Source: Leptobrachium leishanense
Lineage: Eukaryota > Chordata > Amphibia > Anura > Megophryidae
Length of the DNA stretch: 64,000 nucleotides
Direction of reading: 5' to 3'
Assembly: GCA_009667805.1 (NCBI GenBank)
Contig: CM019066.1
Location: 115,434,190-115,498,189, forward strand
Position numbers and translations under genes: made by a program. The notes beneath the pieces were generated by a model. It saw only the letters and a list, made by a program, of their open reading frames with translations, was not told the origin of the DNA and did not search any database. Positions within the stretch are counted from its first letter, which is position 1, and every line of letters starts with the position of its first letter. Shown here piece after piece: positions 32,454 to 42,893 of the stretch.

Positions 32454-32633
32454 CAGGGTTATTCAGAGAGCGTGAAAAGCAGGAGAATGACTGGAGAATG
32501 AAAAATGCTATGTCAAAATAGTCGATTTGGAAAGTGAGATGAAAGGGAGAATTTTTCTGGTTTGGCTATTTTGACCTAGAATTTTTCATTCTCCAGTCAT
32601 TCTCCTGCTTTTCACGCTCTCTAAATAACCCTG
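32454..32633. mobile_element. 180-bp palindromic MITE with about 68-bp arms
   Basis: Left arm CAGGGTTATTCAGAGAGCGT...GTCAAAATAG is repeated inverted at the right end with about four mismatches, so the element is almost a complete hairpin. Its terminal CAGGGTTATTCA-AGAG is the same as family A's ends, implying use of the same transposase. No clear target duplication (ACA/TTA). A diverged copy lies at 18815-18990. Confidence 0.8.
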
Positions 32634-33465
32634 TTAATAAAAATAAAAATATTACTTACAAGGAATTGTTTTTTTTCCAATAATTAGACGATGGTTCTAG
32701 GGCACAATGTTCCACATTACCATGAAAAAAATTAACATAAAATACATGTTATGCTACATAATGTCAGAGCCAAGGAAAGACTGTATAGCAATTAAAATTA
32801 AAATTATAATGCAATTATAAAATGGCTACAACTAGCAATTATGTGCTCTTAGTCATCACACTACCATTCACTTAAATTCTATTTTCATGATAGATTATAT
32901 CAATACTGCGATACAGTATGTTACCAAGCAGTTTGTGCAAAGCAGAAAATAAGTATCCAGAGCACATCCATTTTTCCAAAGACTTGACATTGTGGCAACG
33001 ATGTAAGGAATGTCATGCCATAATAAACATGATTGAAGTTCTCATTTTTCTTCTGCATTTTGTATGAATAATAATGCAGTTCCTGGGAGGCAGAAAATAA
33101 CATCACGTGACAAACAAATTGTTTCATTTCAGATATGTTACCTCTCTACTTTACGTGAAGTTATACGAGTTGTGTGAAGCACCCGCCGAACGACTTTTTT
33201 TTTACTTGTTGTCCAAAGTGTGTATAATTCATTTTGTGATATGTTTCTGTGTCTCATGTATCTAGCACGGCTGTCACTGAATAAAAACATTGCGCAACAG
33301 TGCGTTTGGATATAGTGTCATTGACAGTGACTGTATTTTCTGGTTACAGAAACTTAAGATGACAGGATTTTGCTAGTAGATGCAATTCATTTCACATTTA
33401 ACTGGTACAAAATATTGTGTGTAGTCAACACAGTAGCTTCTGCTTTATCCAGGTAACGAGGAAGC
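32634..33465. other. AT-rich spacer, nothing recognised
   Basis: No gene, RNA gene or repeat identified. Confidence 0.4.
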
Positions 33466-34165
33466 TTAAAGTGCCACTTTCATGGAGAAAACCTATTTTA
33501 CTGATTTGACAGGGCATCTCTCCCTTTATAAATAGTGTTTTTTTCCCCGATGACCTATATATTTGGAAAAAGGAGAGTTACAGTATACCCTTTTAATCAA
33601 CCCTTGTTACAGTTACAAGTTGTTATAAAGCACAAACAAGTTCCATAGCGCTGTACAATGGATAATTCAAAATAACAATAAACCAGTGACCTGCGGTGAG
33701 GTCAGTGGCTGTTGAGGCACTGGCTAGTATCAGAGCCACACAGGTTACATAGGTTCAGGTTCCCCAGGATCTGGCTGCTCTCAGGGCTCCCCAGGATCTG
33801 GCTGCTCTCAGGGCTCCCCAGGAACTATACATACAAGTTAGACAACCCAACATAACCACGGCATGCCACAGTGGAAGGGGCCGCAGCGAGCCACCCAACA
33901 GGACTACTCATCGTGTTGCACAGACTGTCAGTCATGAGCTGAGTGACAGGCAAAGCATCATACTGAATGGGCAGAGGGCCACCTAATAGACTTGCAGCGG
34001 CCCCACCACTCTTCAACAGCGCTCCAGGGAGCGAAAGAAACATCAAAATGGAATATCTCAATTTTTTACATTATATAGGTCGACGAAAAAAGCTGATCTA
34101 CATAAAGGGAGAGATGCTCTGTCAAATGGGTAGAACTTGATATGCCCATGATATGTGCATTTTAA
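33466..34165. mobile_element. inverted-repeat DNA element with TTAAAG-type left end
   Basis: ATTTGACAGGGCATCTCTCCCTTTATA (from about 33504) is mirrored by TAAAGGGAGAGATGCTCTGTCAAAT (about 34102-34126), and flanking TTTTTTCCCCGATGACCTATATA / TATATAGGTCGACGAAAAAA extend the arms. The left end TTAAAGTGCCAC resembles Kolobok/T2-like MITEs of frogs. Inside are a 'GTTACAAGTT' repeat start (33607) and a 30-bp tandem GGCTCCCCAGGATCTGGCTG repeat (33757-33825). Outer limits approximate. Confidence 0.55.
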
Positions 34166-35309
34166 TTAATAAAAAATAAAATTGTATAATTAGATTTCTG
34201 CCTATAGTAATAATGGCATAATCGGATGTATAAATAAGAAACCACACCTGGTGTCAGCATAATAATGCTGCTAATACGTTTTGGACATCTTGTTTGAAGT
34301 TTTCAAACCTCAGGATGATCCTTTTTTTTCCACCAAAGATGTAAATGAATCTGAAATCTCAGTCACCTAGTATAGCAATTCCAAGATTATACGTGAAGTC
34401 TGCTTCTGTCAACTGCGGTACATAATGGTTTTCTTTTATTGCTTATATCTTTTGTCATATAATCCACATATTTCTTCCTTCTCATTTTACAGTTTCATAC
34501 AAGTTTTCATTACTTTCACAGTAATTTTATTTATTTTCAAGCATTATTGGTTTCTTACTCTCACAGTAAACTATATTGAAAGTATGAAAGTCAATTTAAT
34601 TCACCGTGAACACTATTTTATCTATAATTTTATTAAGTCGCTAAATCTTTGAAAATCTTAAACTATAAAAGCGCATCTAATTTCTTATTAAATTATCAAG
34701 AATTATAACATGTTTCATCCAGCTTTGGCTGATTTTATATTTTAGTGAAGTAGAGTTAAGTAGTCAACAATATATCTAAATAAACTCTATAAGGGCAACA
34801 CAAAATAAAAATTTGTAGAAGCAAAGACGTGATTGCCGCCCTGTACTATTATTTTAAGAATATCATACAAATTGATGGCTTAAATGAATGTGACTCGTAG
34901 CAGGTTCTGCTATGTGTAATATCAGTGTAATTTGAAACAAAGCATTGTAGATTAAATGAGCTCTTCATTAAATGCAGAGCACATGTGTCCGCTGCATTGA
35001 GTTATGGTAATGGTTTCCATGAATTCTAATAATATATGATGCTGGGCCCTAATGAGCTGAGACTGGAAGGCACACTAGTCAGATAATGAATGTGTCAAGT
35101 ATATTCCATGCCGAACTGTTTCAGCAATGTCTCTGAGAGTTACAACCATATGTGAGGGAGAAGGGGCTTAGATTCCTAACCTTAACCTAATAAAAACCGT
35201 GTTTTCAATCATTAAACAAAAGGTTGATTGAACATTTATCTACGGTTTGCTGTATAATATCATTAGATGGAATAAATCAGTTTTACTCCACTATGTTGAG
35301 TTACTGTTG
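34166..35309. other. spacer with a possible conserved non-coding block (about 34930-35110)
   Basis: No gene or repeat seen. Sequence around 34950-35090 is non-repetitive with CTCTTCATTAAATG, TAATGGTTTCCATG, CCCTAATGAGCTGAG and GATAATGAATG, a cluster of homeodomain-type TAAT cores. Suggestive only. Confidence 0.3.
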
Positions 35310-35312
35310 TTA

Positions 35313-35885
35313 GCGCTTTATAAAAACTTGCAAGTTCCGTAGCGCTGTACAATGGGAGGCATAATAACAAATATACATGCAAGTTAAACACACAGAACAG
35401 TAGGAGAGAGGACCCAGCTCAAGAGCTTACAATCTAAGAGAAGAGGGTTAACACACTAGGTGAGGGTAAATAGAGAACATGAAGGAGTGGGGCACATGTG
35501 GGCTGGGTTGCAAGATGGTGTTAGAAATGAACAGAGGGGATTAGGGAGTGAGTCGATAGGCTACTCTAAAGTAATGCGTTTTCAGAGACTTCTTCAAGGA
35601 CTGGAGAGATAAGAGTCTGATGGTGCGGGGAGGGAGTTTCATAGAAAGGGGGCAGCTCAGGAGAAGTCCTGAAGGCGAGAGTTGGGGGTGCGGGTCAGAG
35701 GAGACGATAACGTCAGATCATTGGCAGAGTGAAGTGGTCGGGACGGGATATACCTGTTAATGAGGGAGGAGATGTAGGCAGGGGCGCGGGTTATGGAGAG
35801 CTTTGTATGTGAGGACCAGTAATTTGAATTGGGTTCAGAAGGAAACCAGGAGCCAGTGTAGAGAACAGTGTTGAGAAGAAAATAC
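35313..35885 (+). repeat. unclassified interspersed repeat beginning GTTAGCGCTTTATAAAAAC
   Basis: The start AGTTCCGTAGCGCTGTACAA TGGGAGG is shared with fragments at 33607 and 14055. The body contains GAGCTTACAATCTAAGAGAAG, GGAGTTTCATAGAAAGGGGGCAG and GAGCTTTGTATGTGAGGACC, phrases I associate with a widespread amphibian interspersed repeat, but I cannot name its class. No open frame of interest. Confidence 0.5.
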
Positions 35886-36165
35886 TTGCACCGCTGCTTA
35901 AACATCTGTAGTATGCATTGCAGGTACTGTATAAAATATATAAAGAAATATGTATCATTTTGATAATCCTCTCAAATAATCTATGTATTGCTAAACTGAC
36001 CAGCCAACTACATTTTCTTTCTGAAGTATAGAGCATTAGCTACAAGGATTTTGTTTGTTTGATGGAGACAGTTAAAGTATATTGTTCTTGTATAAAAAAT
36101 TATTTCCGACTAATGGAAATCTGGAAGATTAAATTTCGGCAGGCTTTCATTCACTTTTCATTAAT

Positions 36166-36480
36166 TTAAAGGGATATTCTAAGGTTAAAAGGAATGGGGG
36201 TTTGATATTAATTCCTACAGAGCCTCCCTGCACCCCTCACTGGGTTTTCCTAGTGCTGATCCTGATCAGACAGCGTGTAGTAGTGACTGTGCAGTCAGGG
36301 AGCTGGACGCTTGCATGAGCTTCCAGCCAATGCAATCCTATTGAGAGTCATTGGCCAGTCAGGATTGTACAGAGCTGTGCATTCCTGACCGAAACCAAAA
36401 AAAGAATGAGCAGCTGAGGCTAAGTGACAGCATATGGGTAGGATGAAATTCTCCCACCTTTCACTAAATCCACCCAATAA
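36166..36480 (+). mobile_element. TTTAAAGGGATATTCTA repeat (Kolobok/T2-like MITE fragment)
   Basis: TTTAAAGGGATATTCTAAGG at the left, then a body with AGCCAATGCAATCCTATTGA and CATTGGCCAGTCAGGATTG (inverted CCAATG/CATTGG words). The TTAAAGGG...TTCTA start is typical of Kolobok/T2 MITEs in frogs, also seen at 40903. The right end is not located. Confidence 0.45.
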
Positions 36481-37085
36481 AATAACTGTTACATTGTTTT
36501 TTAAATTAAATTAAAAACAAATTAAATTGTGACATAATTAAAACTATAGGTTTCCATTTTTTAAATATACAGTATAGTCATGCTTTTAACGTTTTTTTCT
36601 GTTTTCCAACAGTTTAGTATAGATTTGCGAGGAGAAAAATCGGACTGTATCTGCAGCCAATATTCAGTGTGTGCTTTACAGAACCATACCACACATTCCA
36701 GATATTAATTCATCTTCAATAGGGAGATGAATTGGACAATAAAACCGAGTCTGTCATGGTAAAGATAGCACCCAAATTAGCAGGGCCAGTGTGGCTCATG
36801 AATTTTGAGGATTATATTTATAGGAGGTGATTAACTTTTATGAGGTTTATTGGAAATAGGGGGAGCCCCTGTGTACTTAACTCCTTAGGCCCCCCTAATA
36901 TGTTGGTTGGGAAGTAGGTGGGCAGCCTACTCGCTCTCAATATTAATCCATCATGCTCAATAACCCCTCACACCCCAACGTGATATATGCAATTGTGTCA
37001 ATATTGGGCATATCAGACCCTTATCATTGCTTGATTAATCCTACCTGAATGCATATATTATATGCCACAGGTGACTTTTATATAT

Positions 37086-37479
37086 ATGTGGCACAAGAGC
37101 TCTGGGATGCAATTCATCAAATTGCTGTGATGTGCAAGTGGCTTCTGCAATAATAAACACACTTATTATAGTGTGGAGGCTTTTTATCTCACTTTTAGTC
37201 CTTCACCACAACCCTTGTAAAACTAATTTACCTTACGGTCCAAGCATCCACTGCAACTGGTCATGTCTACCTCCTAGCTGATAAGGGTTCAACAAACCCG
37301 AAACAGCGCTGTCCTAGGAGTGGCTTTGACCAGTTGCATAAACCTTATCTCTGCTAGAAAGCCACAATGTGGCATAGCATTGATTTTAGGGTTCTGTGTA
37401 ATAACAGATCCAGGATGCATAAAAGTGAGACAGAGGTCATTTGCATATCCTACCCAGAGTTCCTTGCTGCATATGGGGA
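37086..37479 (+). repeat. 394-bp ribozyme-bearing unit 1 of a direct tandem repeat
   Basis: This unit runs from ATGTGGCACAAGAGCTCTGG to just before the same phrase at 37480. Its first 135 bp recur with about 95% identity in unit 2 (37480-37546 continued at 38778-38842). The hammerhead fold occupies offsets 167-253 of the unit. A head-to-tail arrangement of about 400-bp units, each with one hammerhead, is the arrangement described for retrozymes and for the long terminal repeats of Penelope-like elements. No protein is encoded. Confidence 0.75.
37252..37338 (+). ncRNA. type I hammerhead ribozyme motif (one core change)
   Basis: Stem I: TGCAACTGGTCA (37252-37263) pairs with TGACCAGTTGCA (37327-37338). 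A 7/6-nt internal loop follows, then CTCCTAG (37271-37277) pairs with CTAGGAG (37314-37320). Core CTGATAA (37278-37284). Stem II GGGTT/AACCC with loop CAACA. GAA at 37300-37302. Stem III ACAG/CTGT with a 2-nt loop. C at 37313 is the predicted cleavage nucleotide. Every conserved core position of CUGANGA...GAAA...UH matches except position 8 (A for G), which normally pairs with C3, so this copy is probably inactive or very slow. The internal loop in stem I and the tiny stem III are typical of retroelement-borne hammerheads. Confidence 0.85.
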
Positions 37480-38842
37480 ATGTGGCACAAGAGCTCTGGG
37501 ATGCAATTCATCGAATTGCTGTGATGTGCAAGTGGCTTCTGCAATATTAACCACTTCGATGCGGAGGATGCGCTCAGTGCGTCCTCCGCATGGCTCCTGC
37601 TGTGCTGAGGACGCGCTGAGCGCGTCCTCACTTTGGGGTCAGCGTTCGGCCGGGTTCCGGCCGATTGCTGGCCCCCCCGGTGCGGGCTGACATCCTCGAT
37701 GTCAGCCCAGCATCCGGAACCGCCGCCGGTGAAATTAGGTGTCATTGCGGCGACGCGATGACACCTAATTCAGGCGCCCCCCCCCCGCATGTGCTGCAGA
37801 GGCGCCTGAAAGGGAGGGGGGGAGGTCCTTCGGACCTCTCTCCCTCCCGATCGGCGGCGTTGCGGGGGTTAACCCAGGCACCATTTGGAAGGGCACAGCC
37901 TGCCCTTCCAAATGGTACCTGGCATTAACCCCTGGGGAGCTGGATCACGAATCGGCGCTGAAAAGCGCCGGTTCGTGATCCTTTCCCGGAGCTGGCCGAC
38001 ATCTTGGATGTCAGCCAAGCCTCCGGGAACTCCCCTGAGGACTGGCGTCATCGTGCATAGCACGATGACGCCAGTCCTGGAGTTACCCCTAACTGCCACC
38101 AACGGTGGAGCTAGGGAGTTCCAATGAACTCCCTATCTCCCGATCCGTGGCAGCTAGGGTTAACATTTGGTATTGTTGGATCGGCCAGAGCATGGCCGTT
38201 CCAACGATACCAAACTCGAATGTGAAAAAAGTTTGTAAAAAAATAAATAAAAAAAAATAAAATAAAAAAATATTTAAAAAAAAAATAAACACTTTTTTTT
38301 TTCTTTTTTTTGGTTTGTTAATGCAGCAATATTGTTCCCATTTCAATTATAATGTGAACAATGATGCTGCACTAACGATTTTTGTATGCGGTGCGTTTGT
38401 TAAAAATCGCGTAGTTTTCCCCAAAAAAAAATGTAACGAGACCCCATCTCTAATTTTTTTAACAAGCGCACCCCATACAAAATATAACCGCAATTGCTCG
38501 CATGTTAAAATGTGGAAAAAAAACACTTTACATGCTGTAAATTATTGAAAATTCATATTTTATTGCATTTTTTGTTATAATATACAGACAGATCATGACA
38601 TATACATATAATAATGACACATTATTATCTGCCGAGTCTGACGGAAAGAATGATATATAATATGTCTGGGTAATATACTAAAATAAGCCTTAAAAACACG
38701 TTTAAACATGATGAGCAAAACCGGTAAAAATGACCTCAGCACAGGGGCGGGAAAAGCCTCAGCAGCGAAAAGGTTAAACACACTTATTATAGTGTGGAGG
38801 CTTTTTATCTCACTTTTAGTCCTTCACCACAACCCTGTAGAA
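37480..38842 (+). repeat. unit 2 of the ribozyme repeat, partial and split by a piggyBac-like element
   Basis: 37480-37546 and 38778-38842 together reproduce the first 135 bp of unit 1 (GGCACAAGAGCTCTGGGATG ... TTTAGTCCTTCACCACAACCC), interrupted at a TTAA by the element at 37551-38773. The unit stops before the ribozyme, at CCCTGTAGAAACATA followed by an AT-only tract. Confidence 0.8.
37551..38773 (+). mobile_element. 1.2-kb piggyBac-like element composed of consecutive hairpins (family G, copy 3)
   Basis: Flanked by TTAA on both sides (37547-37550 and 38774-38777) with CC...GG ends; the uninterrupted 37086 unit gives the empty site. The left 820 bp is a chain of inverted repeats: 37559-37591, 37607-37629, 37684-37708, 37733-37770, 37769-37810, 37812-37848, 37867-37931, 37942-37981, 37988-38023, 38037-38078, 38112-38135, 38166-38214 and 38323-38371. 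The right 400 bp is AT-rich and ends CTCAGCAGCGAAAAGG. No transposase, so mobilised in trans. The ends resemble piggyBac-type elements of frogs. Confidence 0.85.
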
Positions 38843-38876
38843 ACATAATATATATTATATATTATATATTAATTAC
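38843..38876. repeat. AT-only tract
   Basis: ATATATTATATATTATAT-type sequence joining the ribozyme repeat to the family F inverted pair. Confidence 0.6.
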
Positions 38877-39138
38877 GAGTATAGCAGTCTGTAGTGATAC
38901 CTTTTTTATTGGACTAACGTTACATTTAAAGTACAAGCTTTCGAGAGGGATCCTCCCTTCTTCAGGTATAGAAGCTTACTGATCAGAATAGTAGAATTAA
39001 ACATTGAGACATTCATAATTCTACTATTCTGATCAGTAAGCTTCTATACCTGAAGAAGGGAGGAATCCTCTCGAAAGCTTGTACTTTAATTGTAACGTTA
39101 GTCCAATAAAAAAGGTATCACTACAGACTGCTATACTC
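38877..39138. repeat. 262-bp inverted repeat of family F
   Basis: Left arm 38877-38998 (GAGTATAGCAGTCTGTAGTG, TTATTGGACTAACGTTACA, TTTCGAGAGGGATCC, TTCTTCAGGTATAGAAGC) is repeated inverted at 39016-39138, about 95% identical, with a 17-bp spacer. The phrase CTTTCGAGAGG...CCCTTCTTCAGGT belongs to an interspersed repeat found elsewhere in vertebrates, and a single diverged copy is at 43983-44100. Class unknown; head-to-head insertion or a palindromic element. Confidence 0.85.
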
Positions 39139-39185
39139 CGTGATTTTGGCATCTGGACTAACATGGCCTACCTAATCTATATATA

Positions 39186-39360
39186 TTGATTGTGAGTTCC
39201 TACGGGAATAGGGCCCTCATCTCCTCCTGTACTGTTTGTCAAATGTTGTTCAATGTATTGTAACCCTGTCTATACTGTGCTTATTGTACAGCGCTGCGGA
39301 ATATGCTGGCGCTTTATAAATAAAGAATAATAATAATAATAATATATATATATATATATA
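39186..39360 (+). repeat. SINE-like retroposon tail with (AAT)n(AT)n microsatellite
   Basis: TTGTGAGTTCCTACGGGAAT, AGGGCCCTCATCTCC and TTGTACAGCGCTGCGGAATA, then GGCGCTTTATAAATAAAG and (AAT)n/(AT)n. This is a common amphibian retroposon 3' tail, also at 63208-63336. Promoter boxes were not identified. Confidence 0.6.
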
Positions 39361-39674
39361 TATATATCATTAAACTATTCAGCAGTCTTTATTAAACATT
39401 TCAGTGCACTCTATGCTATAATTCCCTGTCATTTTCACCTCCTGACTTTAATGCATCGGGAGCTTGATATATAAAATATATTTTGGATAAAATTAAAATG
39501 ACCTGCAAACTAGGCAAGTCATAAAATTGTCAACCTCAGTACTATTAGAAACAAAATGTAGTCGTATAATGATTAACAAAATGATAAATATACACTAGAA
39601 CTAGAAAAGCTGGACAGGACATCTGAGACTAGAAACGCACCATTTGCATTCCATGCAAGAATAACACCATCTAC

Positions 39675-39710
<36 letters not shown>

Positions 39711-40902
39711 AAGTTTCCATAAATGCTATGGCAGTGGATTTTCATAAATACATCTCTTTGTGTTTGGTCCAGTGAATGAGTGTATTGAGAGGGATGTGAG
39801 ATGTCCTGTGGTTCTTCTATATATCTGATCACAGCAGCAATTCATCACTTGGATTTCATCATTTCTGTTATCAGAAGGAAGATCTATCACTCAGGGTCCA
39901 TCATATTTCTCATCAAAGTAGTGAACTATTAGCCAGGTTGCTTCATATATCACATCAGAACAGCAATCATTCAGGTTTTTGTGAGTGCACTTGACCAGAC
40001 TTTTGTGTATCGGTTTTATAAAAAATAAAAAAAAAAATCTTTACCAGAAAGAGTCTTTATGTACTTTTTTCATTTAGTTTTAAAAAGCAGACTTTTTGTG
40101 AATTGACACTATTCTTCATAGAGCTGTAAATGCCCCACTAGGGTTTCACTGATGTATGTTCTTCTATGCATTTTGACATTTAATATCCCTTTTGTTTTCA
40201 ACATATTTATAACCTATTGAACATTTACCTGATAAAAAAGCAGCAAACCTTGGTGTGATGACCTAACATGAGATTATATGAAGACATTTAGGAGCTTGAT
40301 TTGGACACTACAGGATATATCGGTGGAGGTCATACCCTTGTTTTTCATTGACCAATATTGCGTAATGAAGTAGAATGAGAAATGGTAAAAGGTACCTTAA
40401 CCTGCTCACTGGATCTGCTGTACAAGGGATTGGTTCAACATAAGCCTTTGAGGCAAATTGGTTTTTCAAACATTAAAATGTTTAAGAATTATCCCTCAGT
40501 ACTGAACATGAAATTGTCATAACAATCTAATTTTTCCGATTGGAACTTTTTCTGGCTGTTCCATATTGTTCCTGTTTAGTTAAATATTTGAATGTTCATA
40601 TCACGGCTAGTCATGCTGAGTTTCTAGTGTTTTTAGCTACACCTGTAGCAGCCATAAAACAACTTTGATGGCTTAAAACCGGGATCTCAAACTCTGGCTC
40701 CCAAGATGTTTTGTGTCTATAACTCCCATTATTCCTTGAAAGCAATAGATAGTCAGTCAATCATGGAAGTTGTAGTTCAGAAACATCTGGGGGGAGGAGT
40801 TTTAGATCTCTGATTTAAATTGATGGAATTTTGACTTTCACAATGTTTCTTATCACCAGGCCTCCACCTTGTGGACGAAGAGAAAATTGCCACAGTAAAA
40901 AT
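39361..40902. other. spacer with (TA)n, no gene recognised
   Basis: (TA)n at about 39678-39704. A palindromic 'CTCAAACTCTGGCTCCCAAGATGT...ACATCTGGGGGGAGGAG' segment at about 40685-40812 may be a small MITE. Otherwise no feature. Confidence 0.4.
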
Positions 40903-42110
40903 TTAAAGGGACATTCTACTCATCCTAACCTCCTTATAGGTTTAAAGTGGTCAGGATGTGAGGAGTGCCCTTCAGCTCCCCCAAACTAGAGATATTGGGT
41001 AAAGTGGAGGAGTTTCCTACACCCCACCCAGTGTCATCAACAGCCAGGTTTTTAAATTTCCCGGCTGCCAGTCAACAGATCGGTCACCAGAGGTGTCGGC
41101 ACACAGAGAGCATGTCAACGTCACCCTCTCGGAGACCAATTGCTTACTGTAGCAAGCAGTCTTAGAGTGGCAGTTGATGTATCAGGTCTGCGCATGCATG
41201 CACCTACGATCCATCTTTTTGCGCAGGCACTATAGAACATGCACACTTAAAGCGCACAAGTGTCACGTTTCCACATACCAGCCAGGCCCCCTGTTGGTGA
41301 GAGCGACGCTCAGTAGCTCTTGTGTAGTTTGAGCTAGTCACTGCAGACTATCTCCCCTGTGGCTGAGTCTGTAGTCACATGACTGGCCCTGCCCTATAGT
41401 GGATCAGATCCTTGCTTCAGGATAGGTCTTCCTTACTGAGTGCTGCATCTGTGATTTTGGTTCTGTTATTCTGTGTTTGATTATTTGTGTGTTTTCTGGA
41501 TATTCCCTTGCCTGCTCCTTGGAACCTGTATTTGATATATCTGATCTTCTGGCTCCTAATCCCCGGTTTCTGGCTGACATCCTCTCTGGCGTTTTAGTCC
41601 TGGCTATTCCCTGACATTTCTAGTATATTCCTGTTCAGGTTCTGTATGTCCTGTTTTGTGTATCTAGTCCAGCAGCATATTGCAGAATATATTAGAGGCT
41701 AATTAAGGACCTCTTTTCTAGTTTAGGGCCTGTATTGCTGCTGGATATCTCTTTGTGGTATCTCTTGCAAAACCTCGATGTTGTTTTAGTGTTTACCCTC
41801 AACCCTGTAATCTGTATTAGTACAGAAGGCTATTCAAAGACCTTTCTCTCAGTTCCAGGGCTCCCCCTTGTGTCTGTAATTCTGTCCTGTCATCTCCTGC
41901 TCTGGTTCTGCATACTGTGTGCTGGGTTCTGCATCATGCAGCAAGGCAAAAGCCTAAAGCACTTAACAGCACTCAGCACCAAGGGCGCTCCTTGGCATCT
42001 GCCTGGGACGCTCGTGACAACAAGTCTCATAGTCACAATTTGCAATTCCTCAGCTACACAAGTTAGATTGGAACTGCAAATTGAATACCTACATTGCCGT
42101 ATCGCACTTT
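40903..42110 (+). mobile_element. Kolobok/T2-like repeat fragment split by solo LTR 2
   Basis: TTTAAAGGGACATTCTACTC at the left is the typical start of TTAA-flanked T2-type MITEs. The body continues to 41260 and again after the LTR's target duplication at 42021. No right end could be recognised, so the limit is approximate. Confidence 0.45.
41261..42020. mobile_element. solo LTR 2 (760 bp)
   Basis: TGTCACGTTTCC...GCTCGTGACA with an exact 5-bp duplication ACAAG (41256-41260 and 42021-42025). It shares with solo LTR 1 (19574-20520) the TCAGGATAGGTCTTC phrase, the GTTATTCTGTGT repeats, and the closing TTGGCATCTGCCTGGGAC / GGGCATCTGCCTTAGGC region. No internal retroelement sequence remains. The open frame at 41735-42175 inside and beyond it is not meaningful. 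Confidence 0.88.
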
Positions 42111-42149
42111 GGTGCCAATCGGGATTCAGACCAAGCCTCTGGGTCACCT

Positions 42150-42893
42150 CCCACCCACTGACATCCTCACCATAGGTGGGAGGACATCAATAGGCCAGTT
42201 AACTCCCTAGCTGCCAAGTGGAGATAGGGGGATCATTTGGATCCCCGTATCTCCCGATCTGTGACAGCTAGAAGGTCATGTTTTAAATCATAGGAGAGGC
42301 CTGAACATGGCCTTTCCAATGATATCAAACATGGCCAGGTTTGTTGTGAGAAAAAATAAATTAAAAAAAAAAAAATTAAAAATGTTTTTAAAAAAAAAAA
42401 AAAAAAATTGTATGGTGGTTTAATTAAATAGGACTTAAGCTGGCATAGAAAAATTATGAGCATAAAACGGTCAGAATGAGCTCAGCGCACAGAGGTGAAA
42501 TGGCTCAGCAGTGAAGGTGTTAAAAAGCAAAACCATGTAAAATTTGGGTATTTCTATTCTCAGGACAAAATATCTAAACTATTTAGCCCGGGTCTTTTTT
42601 GGCGGTTGTAGATTATGGGGATTCAATTTTGAAAAAGTGTGTTTTTTCAATTTTTTTCCATCATATTTCATATTTGTTTTTATAGTAAATTATAAGATAT
42701 GATGGAAATAATGGTATTTTTAGAAAGTCCAATTTATGGCAGGAAAAACGGTATATAATATGTGTGGGTTGCTTAAACGAGTAAGAGGAAAATTTGACCT
42801 AAACACAAACAGCGCAGAAATGTAAAAATGTAAAAATAGCAGCGGGCACTTTCTGACGGATATTTGTAAAACCGCCCAGTCACTAAGGGGTTA
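42150..42893 (+). mobile_element. piggyBac-like family G sequences (copy 2, composite)
   Basis: The first part carries the hairpins GAGATAGGGGGATC/GGATCCCCGTATCTC (42223-42255) and GGCCTTTCCAATGATATCAAACATGG, and ends GGCTCAGCAGTGAAGGTG at TTAA (42520-42523). It continues with the AT-rich right-hand type (GGTATATAATATGTGTGGG) and ends CAGTCACTAAGGGG at TTAA (42890-42893). Two nested or adjacent copies are likely. No transposase. Confidence 0.55.

Noticed and set aside
37437..37745. Overlapping open frames on both strands in the GC-rich hairpin element
   Set aside because: Open on both strands because of the palindromic GC-rich composition; no domain.
39050..39085. CTGAAGA...GAAA in the family F repeat looked like another hammerhead core
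   Set aside because: The first stem II pair (A/C) fails, no stem III with a UH cleavage site follows, and sequence before CTGAAGA does not pair with sequence after the core.
41735..42175. 146-codon plus-strand open frame
   Set aside because: Lies across a solo LTR and its flank; no recognisable domain.
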